Assembly: GCA_900466005.1 (NCBI GenBank)
Contig: UEGQ01000008.1
Location: 1-64,000 of the forward strand
Length of the DNA: 64,000 nt
Direction of reading: 5' to 3'
From: Hyphomicrobiales bacterium
GTDB lineage: Bacteria; Pseudomonadota; Alphaproteobacteria; Rhizobiales; Rhizobiaceae
In this document: positions 6,882-17,311 of the stretch, in pieces
Layout: each line of letters begins with the position of its first letter
How positions within the stretch are numbered: the stretch's first letter is position 1
Made by a program: the position numbers and the translations under genes
The notes under the pieces: model-generated
What the model saw: only the letters and a program-made list of their open reading frames with translations
What the model was told of the DNA's origin: nothing
The model's database searches: none

Positions 6882-9341
6882 TTAGAAGAGACCGCCCGAG
6901 CCGGAGGTCACGGCCTCGTTCGCCTGCGGCGACGTGCGAAGGATTTCCTCGGGCGCCATGTATTCATCCATGCCGATGACCGAGAAGCTGTCGGCCGGAC
7001 CGGTGCCGGGCTTGAAGGCTTCGATGATGGTGTCCGGCTCGCCCTGAACCGCCGCCATGCCGGTCTTGCGGTTGATCGCAATCAGGCTCATGCCTTCCGG
7101 AATGTGGAACTTGCCGGGCGGCGTTCCGGCGACGGCGGCCTGCATGAACTCGTTGAAGATCGGGGCCGACAGCGAGCCGCCGGTCGCGCCGCGGCCGAGC
7201 GGAGCCGGATTGTCGTAGCCGATGTAGAGACCCGCGACGAGGTCGGGGGTGTAGCCGACGAACCAGGCATCCTTCTCGTCGTTCGTGGTGCCGGTCTTGC
7301 CGGCGACGGGGCGGTCGAGCTTGACCTTGCCGGCTGCGGTGCCGCGGGTAACCACGCCTTCCATGATCGAGGTGATCTGGTAGGCCGTCATCGGATCGAG
7401 GACCTGTTCGCGATTGTCGACCACCGTCGGCTCTTCCTGATTGTTCCAGCCGTCGGCATTGCAGCCTTCGCAAACGCGCTCCTCGTGACGGAAGATCGTC
7501 TTGCCGTAGCGGTCCTGGATGCGGTCGATCAGCGTCGGCTTGATCTGCTTGCCGCCGTTGGCAAGCACCGCATAGGCCGAGACCATGCGCAGCACCGTCG
7601 TTTCGCCCGAGCCGAGGGACATCGCCAGAACCGGGTTCATCTTGTCGTAGACGCCGAAGCGTTCGGCGTATTCCGCGACAAGGTTCATGCCCATGTCGTT
7701 GGCAAGGCGCACGGTCATCTGGTTACGCGACTTTTCGATGCCGAGCCTGAGCGTGGACGGGCCGGCCGAACCGCCACCGTAGTTCTGCGGGCGCCAGACC
7801 TGGCCGCCCTGCACGATCTCGATGGGAGCGTCCATGATGACCGAAGCCGGGGTATAGCCGTTGTCGAGCGCGGCGGCATAGACGAACGGCTTGAACGACG
7901 AACCGGGCTGGCGCATCGCCTGGGTGGCACGGTTGAATTCCGACTGTGCGTAGGAGAAGCCGCCGACCATGGCGAGGACGCGGCCGGTGTGCGGGTCCAT
8001 CGCCACGAGGCCACCCTGTACCTTCGGCGGCTGGCGCAGGCGATAGCGATCCTTGTTCCCCTCCCCTTCGAGCGCTTCGACGAAGACGACATCGCCGGGT
8101 TTCAGCACGCCCTCGGGAGACTTCGCAGTCTTGCGATCGCCGGTCGCGGAGCGATAGGCCCAGTCCATGTCCTCGGCCATGATCTTGCCCGTCTGGCGAT
8201 CGGCCGCCACCTTGCCGCCTGCCTCGGTCGCCGGCTGCAGGCCGATGTCCACGCGATCACTGGAAACCGCCAGCACGACGGCCAGCTTCCATTCCGGAAC
8301 GTCGCTCAAGCCCGCCACCTTGGCGAGCGGCGCACCCCAGTCGGCCGAAATGTCGATCTGGCTCACGGGGCCACGATAACCGCGACGCTCATCATAGGTG
8401 ACCAACCCTTTCTGCAGAGCCTTGCGTGCAAAGATCTGCATCTTCGGATCGAGCGAAGTGCGGACGGAGAGGCCGCCTTCGTACAGTGCCTTGTCACCGT
8501 AACGTTCGATGATCTGCCGACGGACTTCCTCGGCGAAATAGTCCGAAGCGAAGAGGTGGGCCCCCGTGCGACGAAGGGCGACGCCGAGCGGCTGCTTCTT
8601 CGCCTCCGCACCATCCTCCTGCGAGACGAAACCGTTCTCGACCATGCGGTCGATGACCCAGTTGCGGCGCTCGAGTGCGGCGTCGGGGTGGCGGAACGGA
8701 TGATAGTTCGACGGGCCTTTCGGCAGCGAGGCGAGATAGGCCGCCTCGGCGACCGTAAGCTCGGTCACCGACTTGTCGAAATAGGTGAGCGCCGCCCCGG
8801 CAATGCCGTAGGCGTTCATGCCGAAGAAGATTTCGTTCAGATAAAGTTCGAGAATCTTGTCCTTCGAATAGGCCTGCTCGATGCGGAAGGAGAGGATTGC
8901 TTCCTTCACCTTGCGGTCGATCGTCTGGTCCGAGGTCAGGAGAAAGTTCTTGGCGACCTGCTGGGTGATCGTCGAGGCGCCGACGGGGCGCCGGCCGGAG
9001 CCGAAGTTCTGCAGGTTGACCAGGATCGCGCGGCCGAGACCGTAAATATCGACGCCCGGATGATTGTAGAAATTCTTGTCTTCAGCCGAAAGGAACGCTG
9101 CCTTCACACGGTCCGGTATCGCCTGGATCGGCAGGAAGAGGCGACGTTCACGCGCATATTCGGCCATCAGCGAGCCGTCGTCGGCATGGATGCGCGTTGC
9201 GACCGGTGGCTCATAACTCGACAGGACCGCAAAGTCCGGCAGATCCCTCGTGAGATTGGTCAGATAGATGGCGACCACCACCGCCACGGCGAGCGCGAGC
9301 ACGGAGGCAAGTCCGAAGAAGTATCCAATCAGTCTGATCAT
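6882..9341 (-). CDS. mrcA: penicillin-binding protein 1A (bifunctional)
   Basis: An 819-aa class A PBP that polymerises glycan strands and cross-links peptides on the outer face of the inner membrane. Starting at 9341 puts one transmembrane helix at about residues 5-28. The glycosyltransferase domain follows, with the EDKNFYNHPG motif holding the catalytic Glu. The transpeptidase domain carries SSFK (active Ser), SRN and KTGTT. The open frame continues upstream for 74 codons, but these are not PBP-like. It is followed by prfB and preceded by the amidase gene on the same strand, with a 276-bp gap in which I see no gene. Confidence 0.93.
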   Translation of the reverse strand: MIRLIGYFFGLASVLALAVAVVVAIYLTNLTRDLPDFAVLSSYEPPVATRIHADDGSLMAEYARERRLFLPIQAIPDRVKAAFLSAEDKNFYNHPGVDIYGLGRAILVNLQNFGSGRRPVGASTITQQVAKNFLLTSDQTIDRKVKEAILSFRIEQAYSKDKILELYLNEIFFGMNAYGIAGAALTYFDKSVTELTVAEAAYLASLPKGPSNYHPFRHPDAALERRNWVIDRMVENGFVSQEDGAEAKKQPLGVALRRTGAHLFASDYFAEEVRRQIIERYGDKALYEGGLSVRTSLDPKMQIFARKALQKGLVTYDERRGYRGPVSQIDISADWGAPLAKVAGLSDVPEWKLAVVLAVSSDRVDIGLQPATEAGGKVAADRQTGKIMAEDMDWAYRSATGDRKTAKSPEGVLKPGDVVFVEALEGEGNKDRYRLRQPPKVQGGLVAMDPHTGRVLAMVGGFSYAQSEFNRATQAMRQPGSSFKPFVYAAALDNGYTPASVIMDAPIEIVQGGQVWRPQNYGGGSAGPSTLRLGIEKSRNQMTVRLANDMGMNLVAEYAERFGVYDKMNPVLAMSLGSGETTVLRMVSAYAVLANGGKQIKPTLIDRIQDRYGKTIFRHEERVCEGCNADGWNNQEEPTVVDNREQVLDPMTAYQITSIMEGVVTRGTAAGKVKLDRPVAGKTGTTNDEKDAWFVGYTPDLVAGLYIGYDNPAPLGRGATGGSLSAPIFNEFMQAAVAGTPPGKFHIPEGMSLIAINRKTGMAAVQGEPDTIIEAFKPGTGPADSFSVIGMDEYMAPEEILRTSPQANEAVTSGSGGLF

Positions 9342-9617
9342 AATCGAGCTACCGGCGTTCGCTTTCGGTTCGGCGCGCAATGGCAAACATCGCACATGTC
9401 GTCGCGTTTTGCACGTCGGGCGCCCATTGGCAAGGCTTCGGGGACGGACAGGCAGTCGCCATGGCTGCGCTCCTCGAAACCACCCCGGAGTAAAGGTGCG
9501 ATTGTGAGGAAAATAGGGCCGGGCGCCTTCCGTCCCGCATTCATTCCGCATGGTGGGCAGCAAATCTCGCCACCACCCGCACCGTGCCGTATAGCCGCGG
9601 CGCGGCGAATGTTCACC

Positions 9618-10949
9618 TCAGCCACCGTTTGCGAGCACCGGCTCGCGATATCGCCTGATCGCCGCGGTCAGCAGTTCGGCGATCTTCTCCCGCCAGCTCT
9701 CGTCGAGAAGCACCTTCTCGTCCTCCTTGTTCGAGAGGAAACCGAGCTCGAGCAGGATCGACGGGACATCGTGGGCCTGCAGGACGCGGAAACCGGCGAA
9801 ACGGTGCGGATTGTTGATGAGGGCGACCTGTCCTTCGAAGGACGACACCACCGACTCGGCCATCGCGACCGAGAAGGCCTGGGTTTCGCGTCGGGTGAAA
9901 TCGAGAAGGATGTCGGTGACTTCGGCCGGCTCGCTGGCGAGGTCGACGCCGCCGATCGTGTCGGCGAGGTTTTCCCGCTCGGCGAGTTCGGCGGCCATAC
10001 GGTCGGAGGCCTTGTCAGAGATTGTATAGACCGTCGCGCCACGGATGTTGTCCTGCCGCAGCTTGTCGGCGTGGAGCGAGACGAAGAGGTTCGCGTGGTG
10101 CTGACGGGCGATCGTCACCCGCTCGGAAAGCGACAGGAACTCGTCACCCTCGCGCGTCAGGAAGGCGAAGATCCCCGGCTCCCTGGCGAGGCGCCGCTGC
10201 AGAGCCTTGGCGAAGGCGAGCGTGATGTCCTTTTCCGGCGTCTTGGTCTCGCTGGCGATCGCACCATTGTCGATGCCGCCGTGGCCGGCATCGATCGCGA
10301 TCACGAAGGCGCCGCCCGGAACCGCGCCCGACGTTCCGAGCCGGTCCCCGCGCGCGGCGGCGACCGCCGCCTCGGAGGCTTCCGCGCCGACTGCCGCCTT
10401 GCCGCCGCTCCAGGCCTGACGCTTTACGAGGTCGTCAAAGACCTCCCTCTTCACCATTTCGGCATCGAGGACGAGGCGAAAGCCCTTGCCGCCCTCGTCG
10501 GCCTGGACTTCCGCGAGTGCGAGTTGCGCCGGACGTTCGGTCGTCAGCACGATTCGTGCTGAGCGAGCGTCGACCGCGCCGAAGCGGACGTCCTTGAAGA
10601 GACCGCGCGCCTTGAGATCGTCCGCGGCGAAGGCGAAGGTGAAGGCCGGCAGATCGACGACGATCCGGTCCGGTCTTTCGAGATAGCGGACCTCGAAGGT
10701 CGGCTTGCGGTCGAGATCGATGACGATGCGGGTCCGGGCCCGGTCGCCGGCGATCCTCGCGGCGTAGGCAAGCACGGGCGGCTCCCGGTCTTCGTCGGCG
10801 GCAGGCGCCCGCTCCGGCACCGTCAGCAGCGCCGCGACCAGGAACCAGAACAGCGACGCACTCCGGCGCGACCATCGTCCACCGATTCCAGACTGACGCA
10901 ACACCCACCCCTTTCGATGATATGGCAGAGCCCGCCGCCCATCCTCCAC
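9618..10949 (-). CDS. amiC: N-acetylmuramoyl-L-alanine amidase, AmiC-like
   Basis: A zinc amidase that cuts the bond between muramic acid and the stem peptide, used in daughter-cell separation. After a hydrophobic export segment (about residues 30-50) comes an AMIN domain (about 55-170) for envelope targeting. The Amidase_3 domain follows (about 215-435), with zinc-ligand contexts AIDAGHGGIDNGA and SLHADK and the catalytic Glu in ILLELGFLSN. The start is uncertain: the ATG at 10949 has GGAGG directly abutting it, while GTG at 10904 or TTG at 10901 lies just behind AAAGGGG and leaves a more usual signal peptide. It is divergent from rne. Confidence 0.9.
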   Translation of the reverse strand: MEDGRRALPYHRKGWVLRQSGIGGRWSRRSASLFWFLVAALLTVPERAPAADEDREPPVLAYAARIAGDRARTRIVIDLDRKPTFEVRYLERPDRIVVDLPAFTFAFAADDLKARGLFKDVRFGAVDARSARIVLTTERPAQLALAEVQADEGGKGFRLVLDAEMVKREVFDDLVKRQAWSGGKAAVGAEASEAAVAAARGDRLGTSGAVPGGAFVIAIDAGHGGIDNGAIASETKTPEKDITLAFAKALQRRLAREPGIFAFLTREGDEFLSLSERVTIARQHHANLFVSLHADKLRQDNIRGATVYTISDKASDRMAAELAERENLADTIGGVDLASEPAEVTDILLDFTRRETQAFSVAMAESVVSSFEGQVALINNPHRFAGFRVLQAHDVPSILLELGFLSNKEDEKVLLDESWREKIAELLTAAIRRYREPVLANGG

Positions 10950-11475
10950 AAGAGAATCACCTCGGCGTGCTAAACACTACTAATCCATGGGTATTATGGC
11001 ACAAATGGGTTTTCCCTTGCTATTGCGGTGGAGAAAACATACAACGCAACCGAGGGATAGAGATGCCCACGGGATAGAATCATCGCCGCGGCTGCCAGCC
11101 ACAAAAGGTTTGGCGCCAGCTTGCCGGACATTCATCCGTCGTCTCTGCAGCTTTGTCCTGAAACTGGATCACAAGCCGGCATTCGGCCGGTTTCGTCTAC
11201 TGGTGGGCAACCACCAAACGCTCTTTGCGAGCATTCATCGGGCCCAAGGGCCTATGGCATTGTCGTTTTTGTTCGGTCTTTGATGTCGTTGCAGCAGGTA
11301 GTCAGAAACATCAGCGGATTTGGAGCGCTCGGCGCCCCGGAAGCTGTTCAGTTGCTGCTCGCTCACCCCACCGGACGAAGACATCTATATCCGGCGCGTC
11401 CTCAAGATATCTCTCGCCCGTTCCAGCAACGTGCGACTCGATCTTGCCGCGAAGGCGCCGAGGAGCACAACTTAC
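10950..11475 (+). promoter_or_regulatory. long structured leader/promoter region upstream of rne
   Basis: This stretch of 526 bp without a gene separates divergent amiC and rne. A weak sigma70-like candidate TTGCTA-N17-TACAAC lies at 11017-11045. Downstream are stable hairpins, including TGGTGG-GCAA-CCACCA near 11200 and a GCCGGC/GGCCGG stem near 11175. RNase E in enterobacteria regulates its own mRNA through 5'-leader stem-loops; a similar role here is inference. I see no coding sequence in it. Confidence 0.45.
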
Positions 11476-14307
11476 ATGGCAGACAGAATGCTTATCGACG
11501 CGTCTCACGAGGAAGAGACGCGCGTTGTCGTCGTTCGTGGTAACCGGATAGAAGAATTCGATTTCGAGTCCCAGCATAAGAAACAGATCAGGGGCAATAT
11601 CTATCTGGCAAAGGTGACGCGGGTCGAGCCCTCGCTGCAGGCCGCCTTCGTCGACTACGGCGGCAACCGCCACGGTTTCCTGGCCTTCGCCGAAATCCAT
11701 CCCGATTACTACCAGATCCCGCTTGCGGATCGCCAGGCGCTCCTGAGCGCCGAGGCCGAGGAACACCGCCGCGCCGACGAAGGCGATGGGGAACAAGAAG
11801 CGCCGGTCGCGGAGCAAGCGGTGGAAGCCGCCTCCACGGCCGAAGAGGCGGAGCTCGCCGCTGAATCGGCCGCGGCGGAAGAAGCCCCGGTCGAAGCCGC
11901 CGAGGAGCCTGCCACCAAGCCGAAGGCGCGGCGCACCCGCAAGCCGCGCGGCAAGAAGGCCGCAGCAACCGAGCAGGCGGAAGAAACCGGAACGCAGGCG
12001 ACGGACGAAGACGGCGGCGACGAGGGCGGCAACACCATGGCCGCCATGGTCGATATGGACGAAATCTCCGAAGAAGCCGGCGGTCGCCGGGGACGCGACG
12101 ACGATTTCGACGATGACGACGACGATCACGTCGAAGAGAAGGAAGAAATCGAATCCGTCGGCGCCGAGGACGCGATGGAAGAGGTTCCGGACCGCGTCGT
12201 TCGCAAGCCCCGCAAGCAGTACCGCATCCAGGAAGTCATCAAGCGCCGGCAGATCCTGCTCGTGCAGGTCGCCAAGGAAGAGCGCGGCAACAAGGGCGCG
12301 GCCCTCACCACCTACCTTTCGCTCGCCGGCCGCTACTCGGTGCTGATGCCGAACACGGCGCGCGGCGGCGGTATCTCCCGCAAGATCACCAATCCGGCCG
12401 ACCGCAAGCGGCTCAAGGAAATCGCCCGCGGTCTCGAAGTGCCGCAGGGCATGGGCGTCATCCTGCGCACCGCCGGCGCAAACCGCACCAAAGTCGAGAT
12501 CAAGCGCGACTTCGAATACCTGATGCGGCTTTGGGAAAACGTCCGGACGCTGACGCTGAACTCGACCGCACCCTGCCTCGTCTACGAGGAAGGCTCGCTC
12601 ATCAAGCGCTCGATCCGCGACCTCTACAACAAGGATATCGGCGAGATCGTCGTCGCCGGCGAAGACGGCTATCGTGAAGCGAAAGACTTCATGAAGATGC
12701 TGATGCCGAGCCATGCGAAGGTCGTACAGCCCTATCGCGACATTCACCCGATCTTCTCGCGTTCCGGCATCGAGGCCCAGCTCGACCGCATGCTGCAGCC
12801 GCAGGTGACGCTGAAATCCGGCGGCTACATCATCATCAACCAGACCGAAGCGCTGGTGGCGATCGACGTCAACTCCGGCCGCTCGACGCGCGAGCACTCG
12901 ATCGAGGACACTGCACTGCAGACGAACCTCGAAGCGGCCGAGGAAGTCGCCCGTCAGCTCCGTCTGCGCGACCTGGCCGGCCTCATCGTCATCGACTTCA
13001 TCGACATGGAAGAAAAGCGCAACAACCGCGCCGTCGAGAAGAAGCTGAAGGATTGCCTGAAAAACGACCGTGCCCGCATCCAGGTCGGCCGGATTTCGCA
13101 TTTCGGCCTGCTCGAGATGTCGCGCCAGCGCATCCGCGCCTCGGTTCTCGAATCGACGACGCAGCTCTGCCCGCACTGCGGCGGCACCGGCCTCATCCGG
13201 TCGCAGTCTTCCGTCGCGCTGCATGTCCTGCGCGGCATCGAGGAATACCTCCTGAAGAGCACGACGCACGACATCACCGTGCGTACGACCCCGGAAACGG
13301 CGCTCTACCTCTTGAACCACAAGCGCGGCACCATCGTCGACTACGAGCACCGTTTCGGCGTGTCGATCGTGATCGACTCCGACGACACCGTCGGATCGCA
13401 GCATTTTGCAATCGACCGTGGCGAGCCGGTCCTCAACCCCGTCAGAATCGAAAGCCTGATGCCGGTGATCTCCGAACCCGAAGAGGAGGAGGAAATCTAC
13501 ATCGAGCCGGAGGAAGAGGACGAAGACGAGACGATCGAAACGACCTCGGCTCCGCAGGCAGGTGCCGGCGACGAGCAACAGGGCCGCAAGCGCAAGCGCC
13601 GGCGGCGCCGGCGTGGCCGCAACGGAAACGGTAACGGTGAGACCGCCTCTGCATCCGCGCACAACGGCCTCGATGAGGACGAAGACGAGGATGAGGGCGA
13701 AGAGGAAGGCACCGTAGCCGCCTCCGCCGAGAGTGATGAACAGACCTCCGAAGAAAGTCAGAAGCGCAAGCGTCGCCGTCGCGGCAAGCGTGGTGGCCGC
13801 CGCAGCCGTCCGGGCGAGGAAGGCACTGCGGAAGCCGCAGGCGCAGAAGGCGACGAGACCGACGCCGCCGAGGCGGAAGGCGCGGAAACCGCAGCCGAAG
13901 TGATCGAGGCGATCGCCGAAGAAACGGTGGCCGAGGAGCCGGCCGCCATGGCGGCGATCGAATCGGCCGAGGAGCCTGCAGCCCGCAAGCCGCGCCGCAC
14001 CCGCAAGGCCAAGGTCGCCGTTTCGCCGGTCGAGGAGCCGATCCTCGCCGAAGAGGCGCCGCCGGTCGAACCCGAGACCGCAGAGAAGAGCGCAGCGCTC
14101 GCCGAGGAACCTGTTGCCGAAGAGGCAGTCACCGAGGAGCCTGTCACCGAAGAGGCTGCGGAACCGACAAAGCCGGCTCGCGCCAATCGCCAGTCGAACG
14201 TCGCCTCCTCCGAACCAGTCGTCACATCAGTGAAATCGTCGACGCCGGAAGGCGAAGGCGACAAGCCGAAAAAGGGTGGCTGGTGGCAGAAGCGCGGCTT
14301 CTTCTGA
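11476..14307 (+). CDS. rne: ribonuclease E
   Basis: A 943-aa endoribonuclease that starts mRNA decay and processes stable RNAs, and scaffolds a degradosome. The N-terminal S1 domain (from about residue 35) is interrupted by a long acidic/basic insert (about 95-245), typical of alphaproteobacteria. Catalytic aspartates are D464 (AIDVNSGRS) and D507 (VIDFIDME), 43 residues apart as in E. coli D303/D346. The zinc-link CPHC is at 565-568. The C-terminal third is low-complexity, with Arg-rich patches (about 710-720 and 765-780) and acidic repeats ending in [13 protein letters not shown] at 11476 follows AGGAG; an upstream in-frame ATG would add 52 unrelated residues. Confidence 0.96.
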   Translation: MADRMLIDASHEEETRVVVVRGNRIEEFDFESQHKKQIRGNIYLAKVTRVEPSLQAAFVDYGGNRHGFLAFAEIHPDYYQIPLADRQALLSAEAEEHRRADEGDGEQEAPVAEQAVEAASTAEEAELAAESAAAEEAPVEAAEEPATKPKARRTRKPRGKKAAATEQAEETGTQATDEDGGDEGGNTMAAMVDMDEISEEAGGRRGRDDDFDDDDDDHVEEKEEIESVGAEDAMEEVPDRVVRKPRKQYRIQEVIKRRQILLVQVAKEERGNKGAALTTYLSLAGRYSVLMPNTARGGGISRKITNPADRKRLKEIARGLEVPQGMGVILRTAGANRTKVEIKRDFEYLMRLWENVRTLTLNSTAPCLVYEEGSLIKRSIRDLYNKDIGEIVVAGEDGYREAKDFMKMLMPSHAKVVQPYRDIHPIFSRSGIEAQLDRMLQPQVTLKSGGYIIINQTEALVAIDVNSGRSTREHSIEDTALQTNLEAAEEVARQLRLRDLAGLIVIDFIDMEEKRNNRAVEKKLKDCLKNDRARIQVGRISHFGLLEMSRQRIRASVLESTTQLCPHCGGTGLIRSQSSVALHVLRGIEEYLLKSTTHDITVRTTPETALYLLNHKRGTIVDYEHRFGVSIVIDSDDTVGSQHFAIDRGEPVLNPVRIESLMPVISEPEEEEEIYIEPEEEDEDETIETTSAPQAGAGDEQQGRKRKRRRRRRGRNGNGNGETASASAHNGLDEDEDEDEGEEEGTVAASAESDEQTSEESQKRKRRRRGKRGGRRSRPGEEGTAEAAGAEGDETDAAEAEGAETAAEVIEAIAEETVAEEPAAMAAIESAEEPAARKPRRTRKAKVAVSPVEEPILAEEAPPVEPETAEKSAALAEEPVAEEAVTEEPVTEEAAEPTKPARANRQSNVASSEPVVTSVKSSTPEGEGDKPKKGGWWQKRGFF

Positions 14308-14335
14308 GATAGCTCGTTTCGGCATCTGAACACGC

Positions 14336-14362
14336 GACGGCCGCCCATTGGGCGGCCGTTTC
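14336..14362 (+). terminator. rho-independent terminator after rne
   Basis: CGGCCGCCC-ATT-GGGCGGCCG forms a perfect 9-bp GC stem with a 3-nt loop followed by TTTC, 29 bp past the rne stop. It could also serve the convergent GNAT gene. Confidence 0.75.
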
Positions 14363-14403
14363 GCATTCATGGGCTCACCTGGACCTTCGGACTTGGCAAG
14401 GCG

Positions 14404-14964
14404 TCAGAGAACTGGCCTTTGTCGCGACATCAAAACGGCCCGCGTGCCGGCGACCGTCGCCGCGCCTTGCAGGGTGAAGCCGCACCGTTCGGCCAACCGG
14501 ATCGAGCGCTTGTGCACGGGATCGACGATGGCGGCGATCCTGTCGCTGACGAAGTTGCCATCCGCCCAGCGGAGAACCGCCGCCAGTGCTTCGGTCGCGA
14601 TTCCTTGTCCCTGTGCCTCCGGCGCAAGGAGCCAGCCCGCCTCCGGGACCCCGTCGAGCGAAGGGGTCATCTCCCGCTTGAAGTCGGCGAAGCCCAGTTC
14701 GCCCAGATATTCGCCGGTGTGACGATCCTCGATCGCCCAGTAGCCGAAACCGAGAAGGTGCCAGTGGCCGACATAGCGCAGCAGGCGTGCCCAGCTTTCC
14801 TGCCGCGTGGATGGCTTTCCGCTGATGTAGCGGACGACGTCTTCATTGGACCACATGCGGGCGAGCGCGTCGAAGTCGGAAACACGATGCCCGCGCAGTC
14901 GCGTGCGCTCCGTCAACAGTTCGGGAGCCTCCGGCAATGGTCGCCTTACCCCGCATGCCGTCAT
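14404..14964 (-). CDS. GNAT acetyltransferase, RimJ/RimL-like
   Basis: A 186-aa acetyl-CoA-dependent N-acetyltransferase. The family pattern is clear: TERTRLRGHRVSDFDAL near the start, YWAIEDRHTGEYLGELGF in the middle, and the acetyl-CoA loop EAQGQGIATEAL. The tail NKRSIRLAERCGF-like segment (here HKRSIRLAERCGF) is typical of the RimJ/RimL group. The start at 14964 follows AGGAGG; the open frame extends 25 codons further without support. The substrate is unknown. It converges on rne and precedes the aminotransferase gene's 3' end on the opposite side of a short gap. Confidence 0.85.
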   Translation of the reverse strand: MTACGVRRPLPEAPELLTERTRLRGHRVSDFDALARMWSNEDVVRYISGKPSTRQESWARLLRYVGHWHLLGFGYWAIEDRHTGEYLGELGFADFKREMTPSLDGVPEAGWLLAPEAQGQGIATEALAAVLRWADGNFVSDRIAAIVDPVHKRSIRLAERCGFTLQGAATVAGTRAVLMSRQRPVL

Positions 14965-15061
14965 CCGCGCCTCCTGCCTCGCTGATATCTCCGATCCAGA
15001 CGTTAGAGCCTGACTTGGGCTGTCGCTGCAAGAGTTCAAAGGTGAAGGCTGCCGGCGGCCG

Positions 15062-16279
15062 CTATTTCAGCCAGCGTTCGATGCGGTCAAGCGCCTCGAC
15101 CATCTCCGCCATGGTGCCCGCATAGGAAAAACGCATCGCGCGGTGACCCTCCACCGGGTCGAAGTCGAGGCCTGGCGTCGCCGCGACGTCGATTGCGGAG
15201 AGCATTTCGCGGGCGAAGGCCATGCTGTCGTTGGTATGACGGCTGACATCGACATAGGCGTAGAAAGCCCCGTCCATCGGCGACAGCAAGGGTAACCCGA
15301 GCGTCGGCAGTCGCTCCATGAGATAGTCGCGGTTGGCGCGGCAGCTCGCCTTGTAGTGCTCCAGTTCCTCACCGGCGCCCAGCGCCGCGACCGCGGCGAT
15401 CTGCGAGAGCTCTGGTGCCGAGATGTAGAGGCTCTGCGCCAGGCATTCGAGCGGCCGGACGAGTTCCGGCGGAACCACCATCCAGCCGACGCGCCAGCCG
15501 GTCATGCAATAGTATTTCGAGAAGGAGTTGATGACGACCGCGCGGTCGCCGATCTCCAGCGCGCTCGCCTCGTCGCCGGAGAAGGTCAGCCCGTGATAGA
15601 TCTCGTCGGAGATGAGACTGATCCCCTCCCCCTCGCAATAGCGCACCAGGTCTCCGAGCTGCGCCTTGCCGGTCACAGTCCCGGTCGGATTGGCCGGACT
15701 TGCGAGCAGAACGCCCTTCAGCCGCAGCCCGGCTTCGCGCTGCGCGTTTTCGAGGCTTTCGGGTGTCAGGGTGAAGTGCGTTCCGGCATTGACCGGTACT
15801 TCGACGACAGTCAAGCCGAGCGCCTTCAGGATGTTGCGGTAGGCAGGGTATCCGGGCCTTGCAATCGCCACGGCATCCCCCGCGTCGAAAAGGCCGAGGA
15901 AGGCGAGATTGAAGGCGGCCGACGAGCCCGTCGTGACGATGATCCGCCCGGCATCGACGGCAACACCGTGCCGCCGGCGATAGTAGTCGGCAAGCGCCTG
16001 CCGCAGTTCGCCGGTGCCGAGCGCGTCGGTGTAGCCGATCCGGCCATGATCGAGGGCTGTCCGGGCCGCGGCAAGAGCCGCCTGCGGAGCAGGATGACCG
16101 GGCTGGCCGACGGCCATGGAGATGACCGGCTTGCCGGCCTGCCGGCGCCTGGTGGCTTCGGCCAGCACATCCATGGCGTGGAAGGGTTCGACGGCACTGC
16201 GTTTGGAGATGGTGACCACGGGCAATTCTCTCGCATCAGGAGGGGCGCCCGACATCTGCCGTATTATTGCAGTGTTCAC
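15062..16279 (-). CDS. PLP-dependent class I/II aminotransferase
   Basis: A 405-aa fold-type I aminotransferase of the aspartate-aminotransferase-like group. The PLP lysine is K255 in NSFSKYYCMTGWRVGW. The pyridine-binding Asp is D225 in ISDEIYHG, and SPANPTG is at about 194-200. The conserved Arg that binds the substrate carboxylate is likely in MRFSYAG near the end. The substrate is not predictable. The start is uncertain: GTG at 16279 or ATG at 16255; neither has a strong ribosome binding site. It is divergent from the DsbA-like gene. Confidence 0.88.
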   Translation of the reverse strand: MNTAIIRQMSGAPPDARELPVVTISKRSAVEPFHAMDVLAEATRRRQAGKPVISMAVGQPGHPAPQAALAAARTALDHGRIGYTDALGTGELRQALADYYRRRHGVAVDAGRIIVTTGSSAAFNLAFLGLFDAGDAVAIARPGYPAYRNILKALGLTVVEVPVNAGTHFTLTPESLENAQREAGLRLKGVLLASPANPTGTVTGKAQLGDLVRYCEGEGISLISDEIYHGLTFSGDEASALEIGDRAVVINSFSKYYCMTGWRVGWMVVPPELVRPLECLAQSLYISAPELSQIAAVAALGAGEELEHYKASCRANRDYLMERLPTLGLPLLSPMDGAFYAYVDVSRHTNDSMAFAREMLSAIDVAATPGLDFDPVEGHRAMRFSYAGTMAEMVEALDRIERWLK

Positions 16280-16419
16280 AATGGTGAGATTGGTGCGGAG
16301 GGGCCATTTTTCGACCTTCCATTCCGTGCTCCAGACACTACATTGATGACGAATCCAATCGGTTCCGATGGAACCAGCCGGCTGTCGGCAGCGCGCCGAC
16401 GGTCCTTACGAGGAATGAC

Positions 16420-17181
16420 ATGCCCCTGACGTTCAAACATCTCGCCGTTGCTGCCCTCGCCCTCCTGCCCGCAGCACTGCCGACGGCGGTGAATGCGCTC
16501 GACGAACAGCAGAAAAAGGAATTCGGCGAGTTCATCAAGGAATACCTGATCGAGAATCCCGAGATCATGCTCGACGTGCAGGACGCGCTTGAAAAGAAGC
16601 AGCAGGAGGCGCGGCAGCGGCAGGCTTCGGCCGCAGTCGACAGCAACAAGGAGGCGCTCTTTGCCTCGAAATACGATCTCTCCCTCGGTAATCCGCAGGG
16701 CGACATCACGATCGTCGAGTTCTTCGACTACAATTGTGGCTACTGCAAGCGCGCCCTTTCCGACATGGACTCGATCATTGCCGGCGACAAGAACGTGCGC
16801 TTCGTGCTGAAGGAATTCCCGATCCTCGGGCCGGATTCGGAAGCCGCGCACAAGGTCTCGGATGCCTTCCGGAAGATCGCGCCGGAGAAGTACGGTGAGT
16901 TCCACCGCGCGCTGCTCGGCGGCGAGGGCCGCGCCAATGAGGCACGTGCGATCGAAGTCGCCGCCTCGCTCGGTGTCGAAGAGGCCGATATCCGCAAGAA
17001 GATGGCCGAGAGCCCGAACGACGAATCCGTCCGCGAGGCCTATCAGCTCGCGACCAGCCTCGGCATCACCGGCACCCCCTCCTATATCGTCGGCAATGAA
17101 GCCGTGTTCGGCGCCATCGGCTCGAAGGCGATCGAAGAGAAGGTCGCGAACGTCCGCAGCTGCGGCCGCACCGCCTGCTGA
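16420..17181 (+). CDS. DsbA-family periplasmic thiol oxidoreductase
   Basis: A 253-aa secreted thioredoxin-fold protein. Residues 1-26 form a signal peptide. A helical N-terminal segment (about 28-70, EFIKEYLIENPEIM ... KKQQEARQRQ) resembles the oligomerisation region of ScsC/BdbD-like proteins. The active site is C106-G-Y-C109. The cis-Pro loop is GTPSY near residues 219-223. A C-terminal Cys pair (SCGRTAC) is an unusual extra. It probably oxidises or isomerises disulfides in envelope proteins. Palindromic sequence separates it from aroQ. Confidence 0.87.
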   Translation: MPLTFKHLAVAALALLPAALPTAVNALDEQQKKEFGEFIKEYLIENPEIMLDVQDALEKKQQEARQRQASAAVDSNKEALFASKYDLSLGNPQGDITIVEFFDYNCGYCKRALSDMDSIIAGDKNVRFVLKEFPILGPDSEAAHKVSDAFRKIAPEKYGEFHRALLGGEGRANEARAIEVAASLGVEEADIRKKMAESPNDESVREAYQLATSLGITGTPSYIVGNEAVFGAIGSKAIEEKVANVRSCGRTAC

Positions 17182-17197
17182 GTGCCGGAGAGACGTC

Positions 17198-17275
17198 TCA
17201 ACCCCTCTCTCCCCCGCAAAGTCGGGGGAACTCCAGCGTCTGGCCCGCAGGGGGCTTTCCCTTGCGGGCCTCTCA
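17198..17275. repeat. paired palindromes between dsbA-like and aroQ genes
   Basis: Two GC-rich hairpins stand side by side: CCCCCG/CGGGGG (17211-17228) and GGCCCGCA/TGCGGGCC (17242-17270), preceded by AACCCCTCTCTCC. This layout resembles Rhizobium intergenic mosaic elements, which carry two palindromes. They could also act as a terminator or mRNA stabiliser. The family assignment is from memory of the pattern only. Confidence 0.4.
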
Positions 17276-17311
17276 GTCTATAGGAGGCGGTTGAAGAGAG
17301 ACGGACCCCTC

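Noticed and set aside
7104..10562. Plus-strand open frame of 1152 codons opposite PBP1A and the amidase
   Set aside because: It is the complement of two clear genes; long antisense frames are expected at this GC content, its translation is Arg/Gly/Asp-rich without domains, and it has no ribosome binding site.
11311..13662. Minus-strand open frame of 783 codons opposite rne
   Set aside because: Antisense shadow; the plus-strand frame is unmistakably RNase E.
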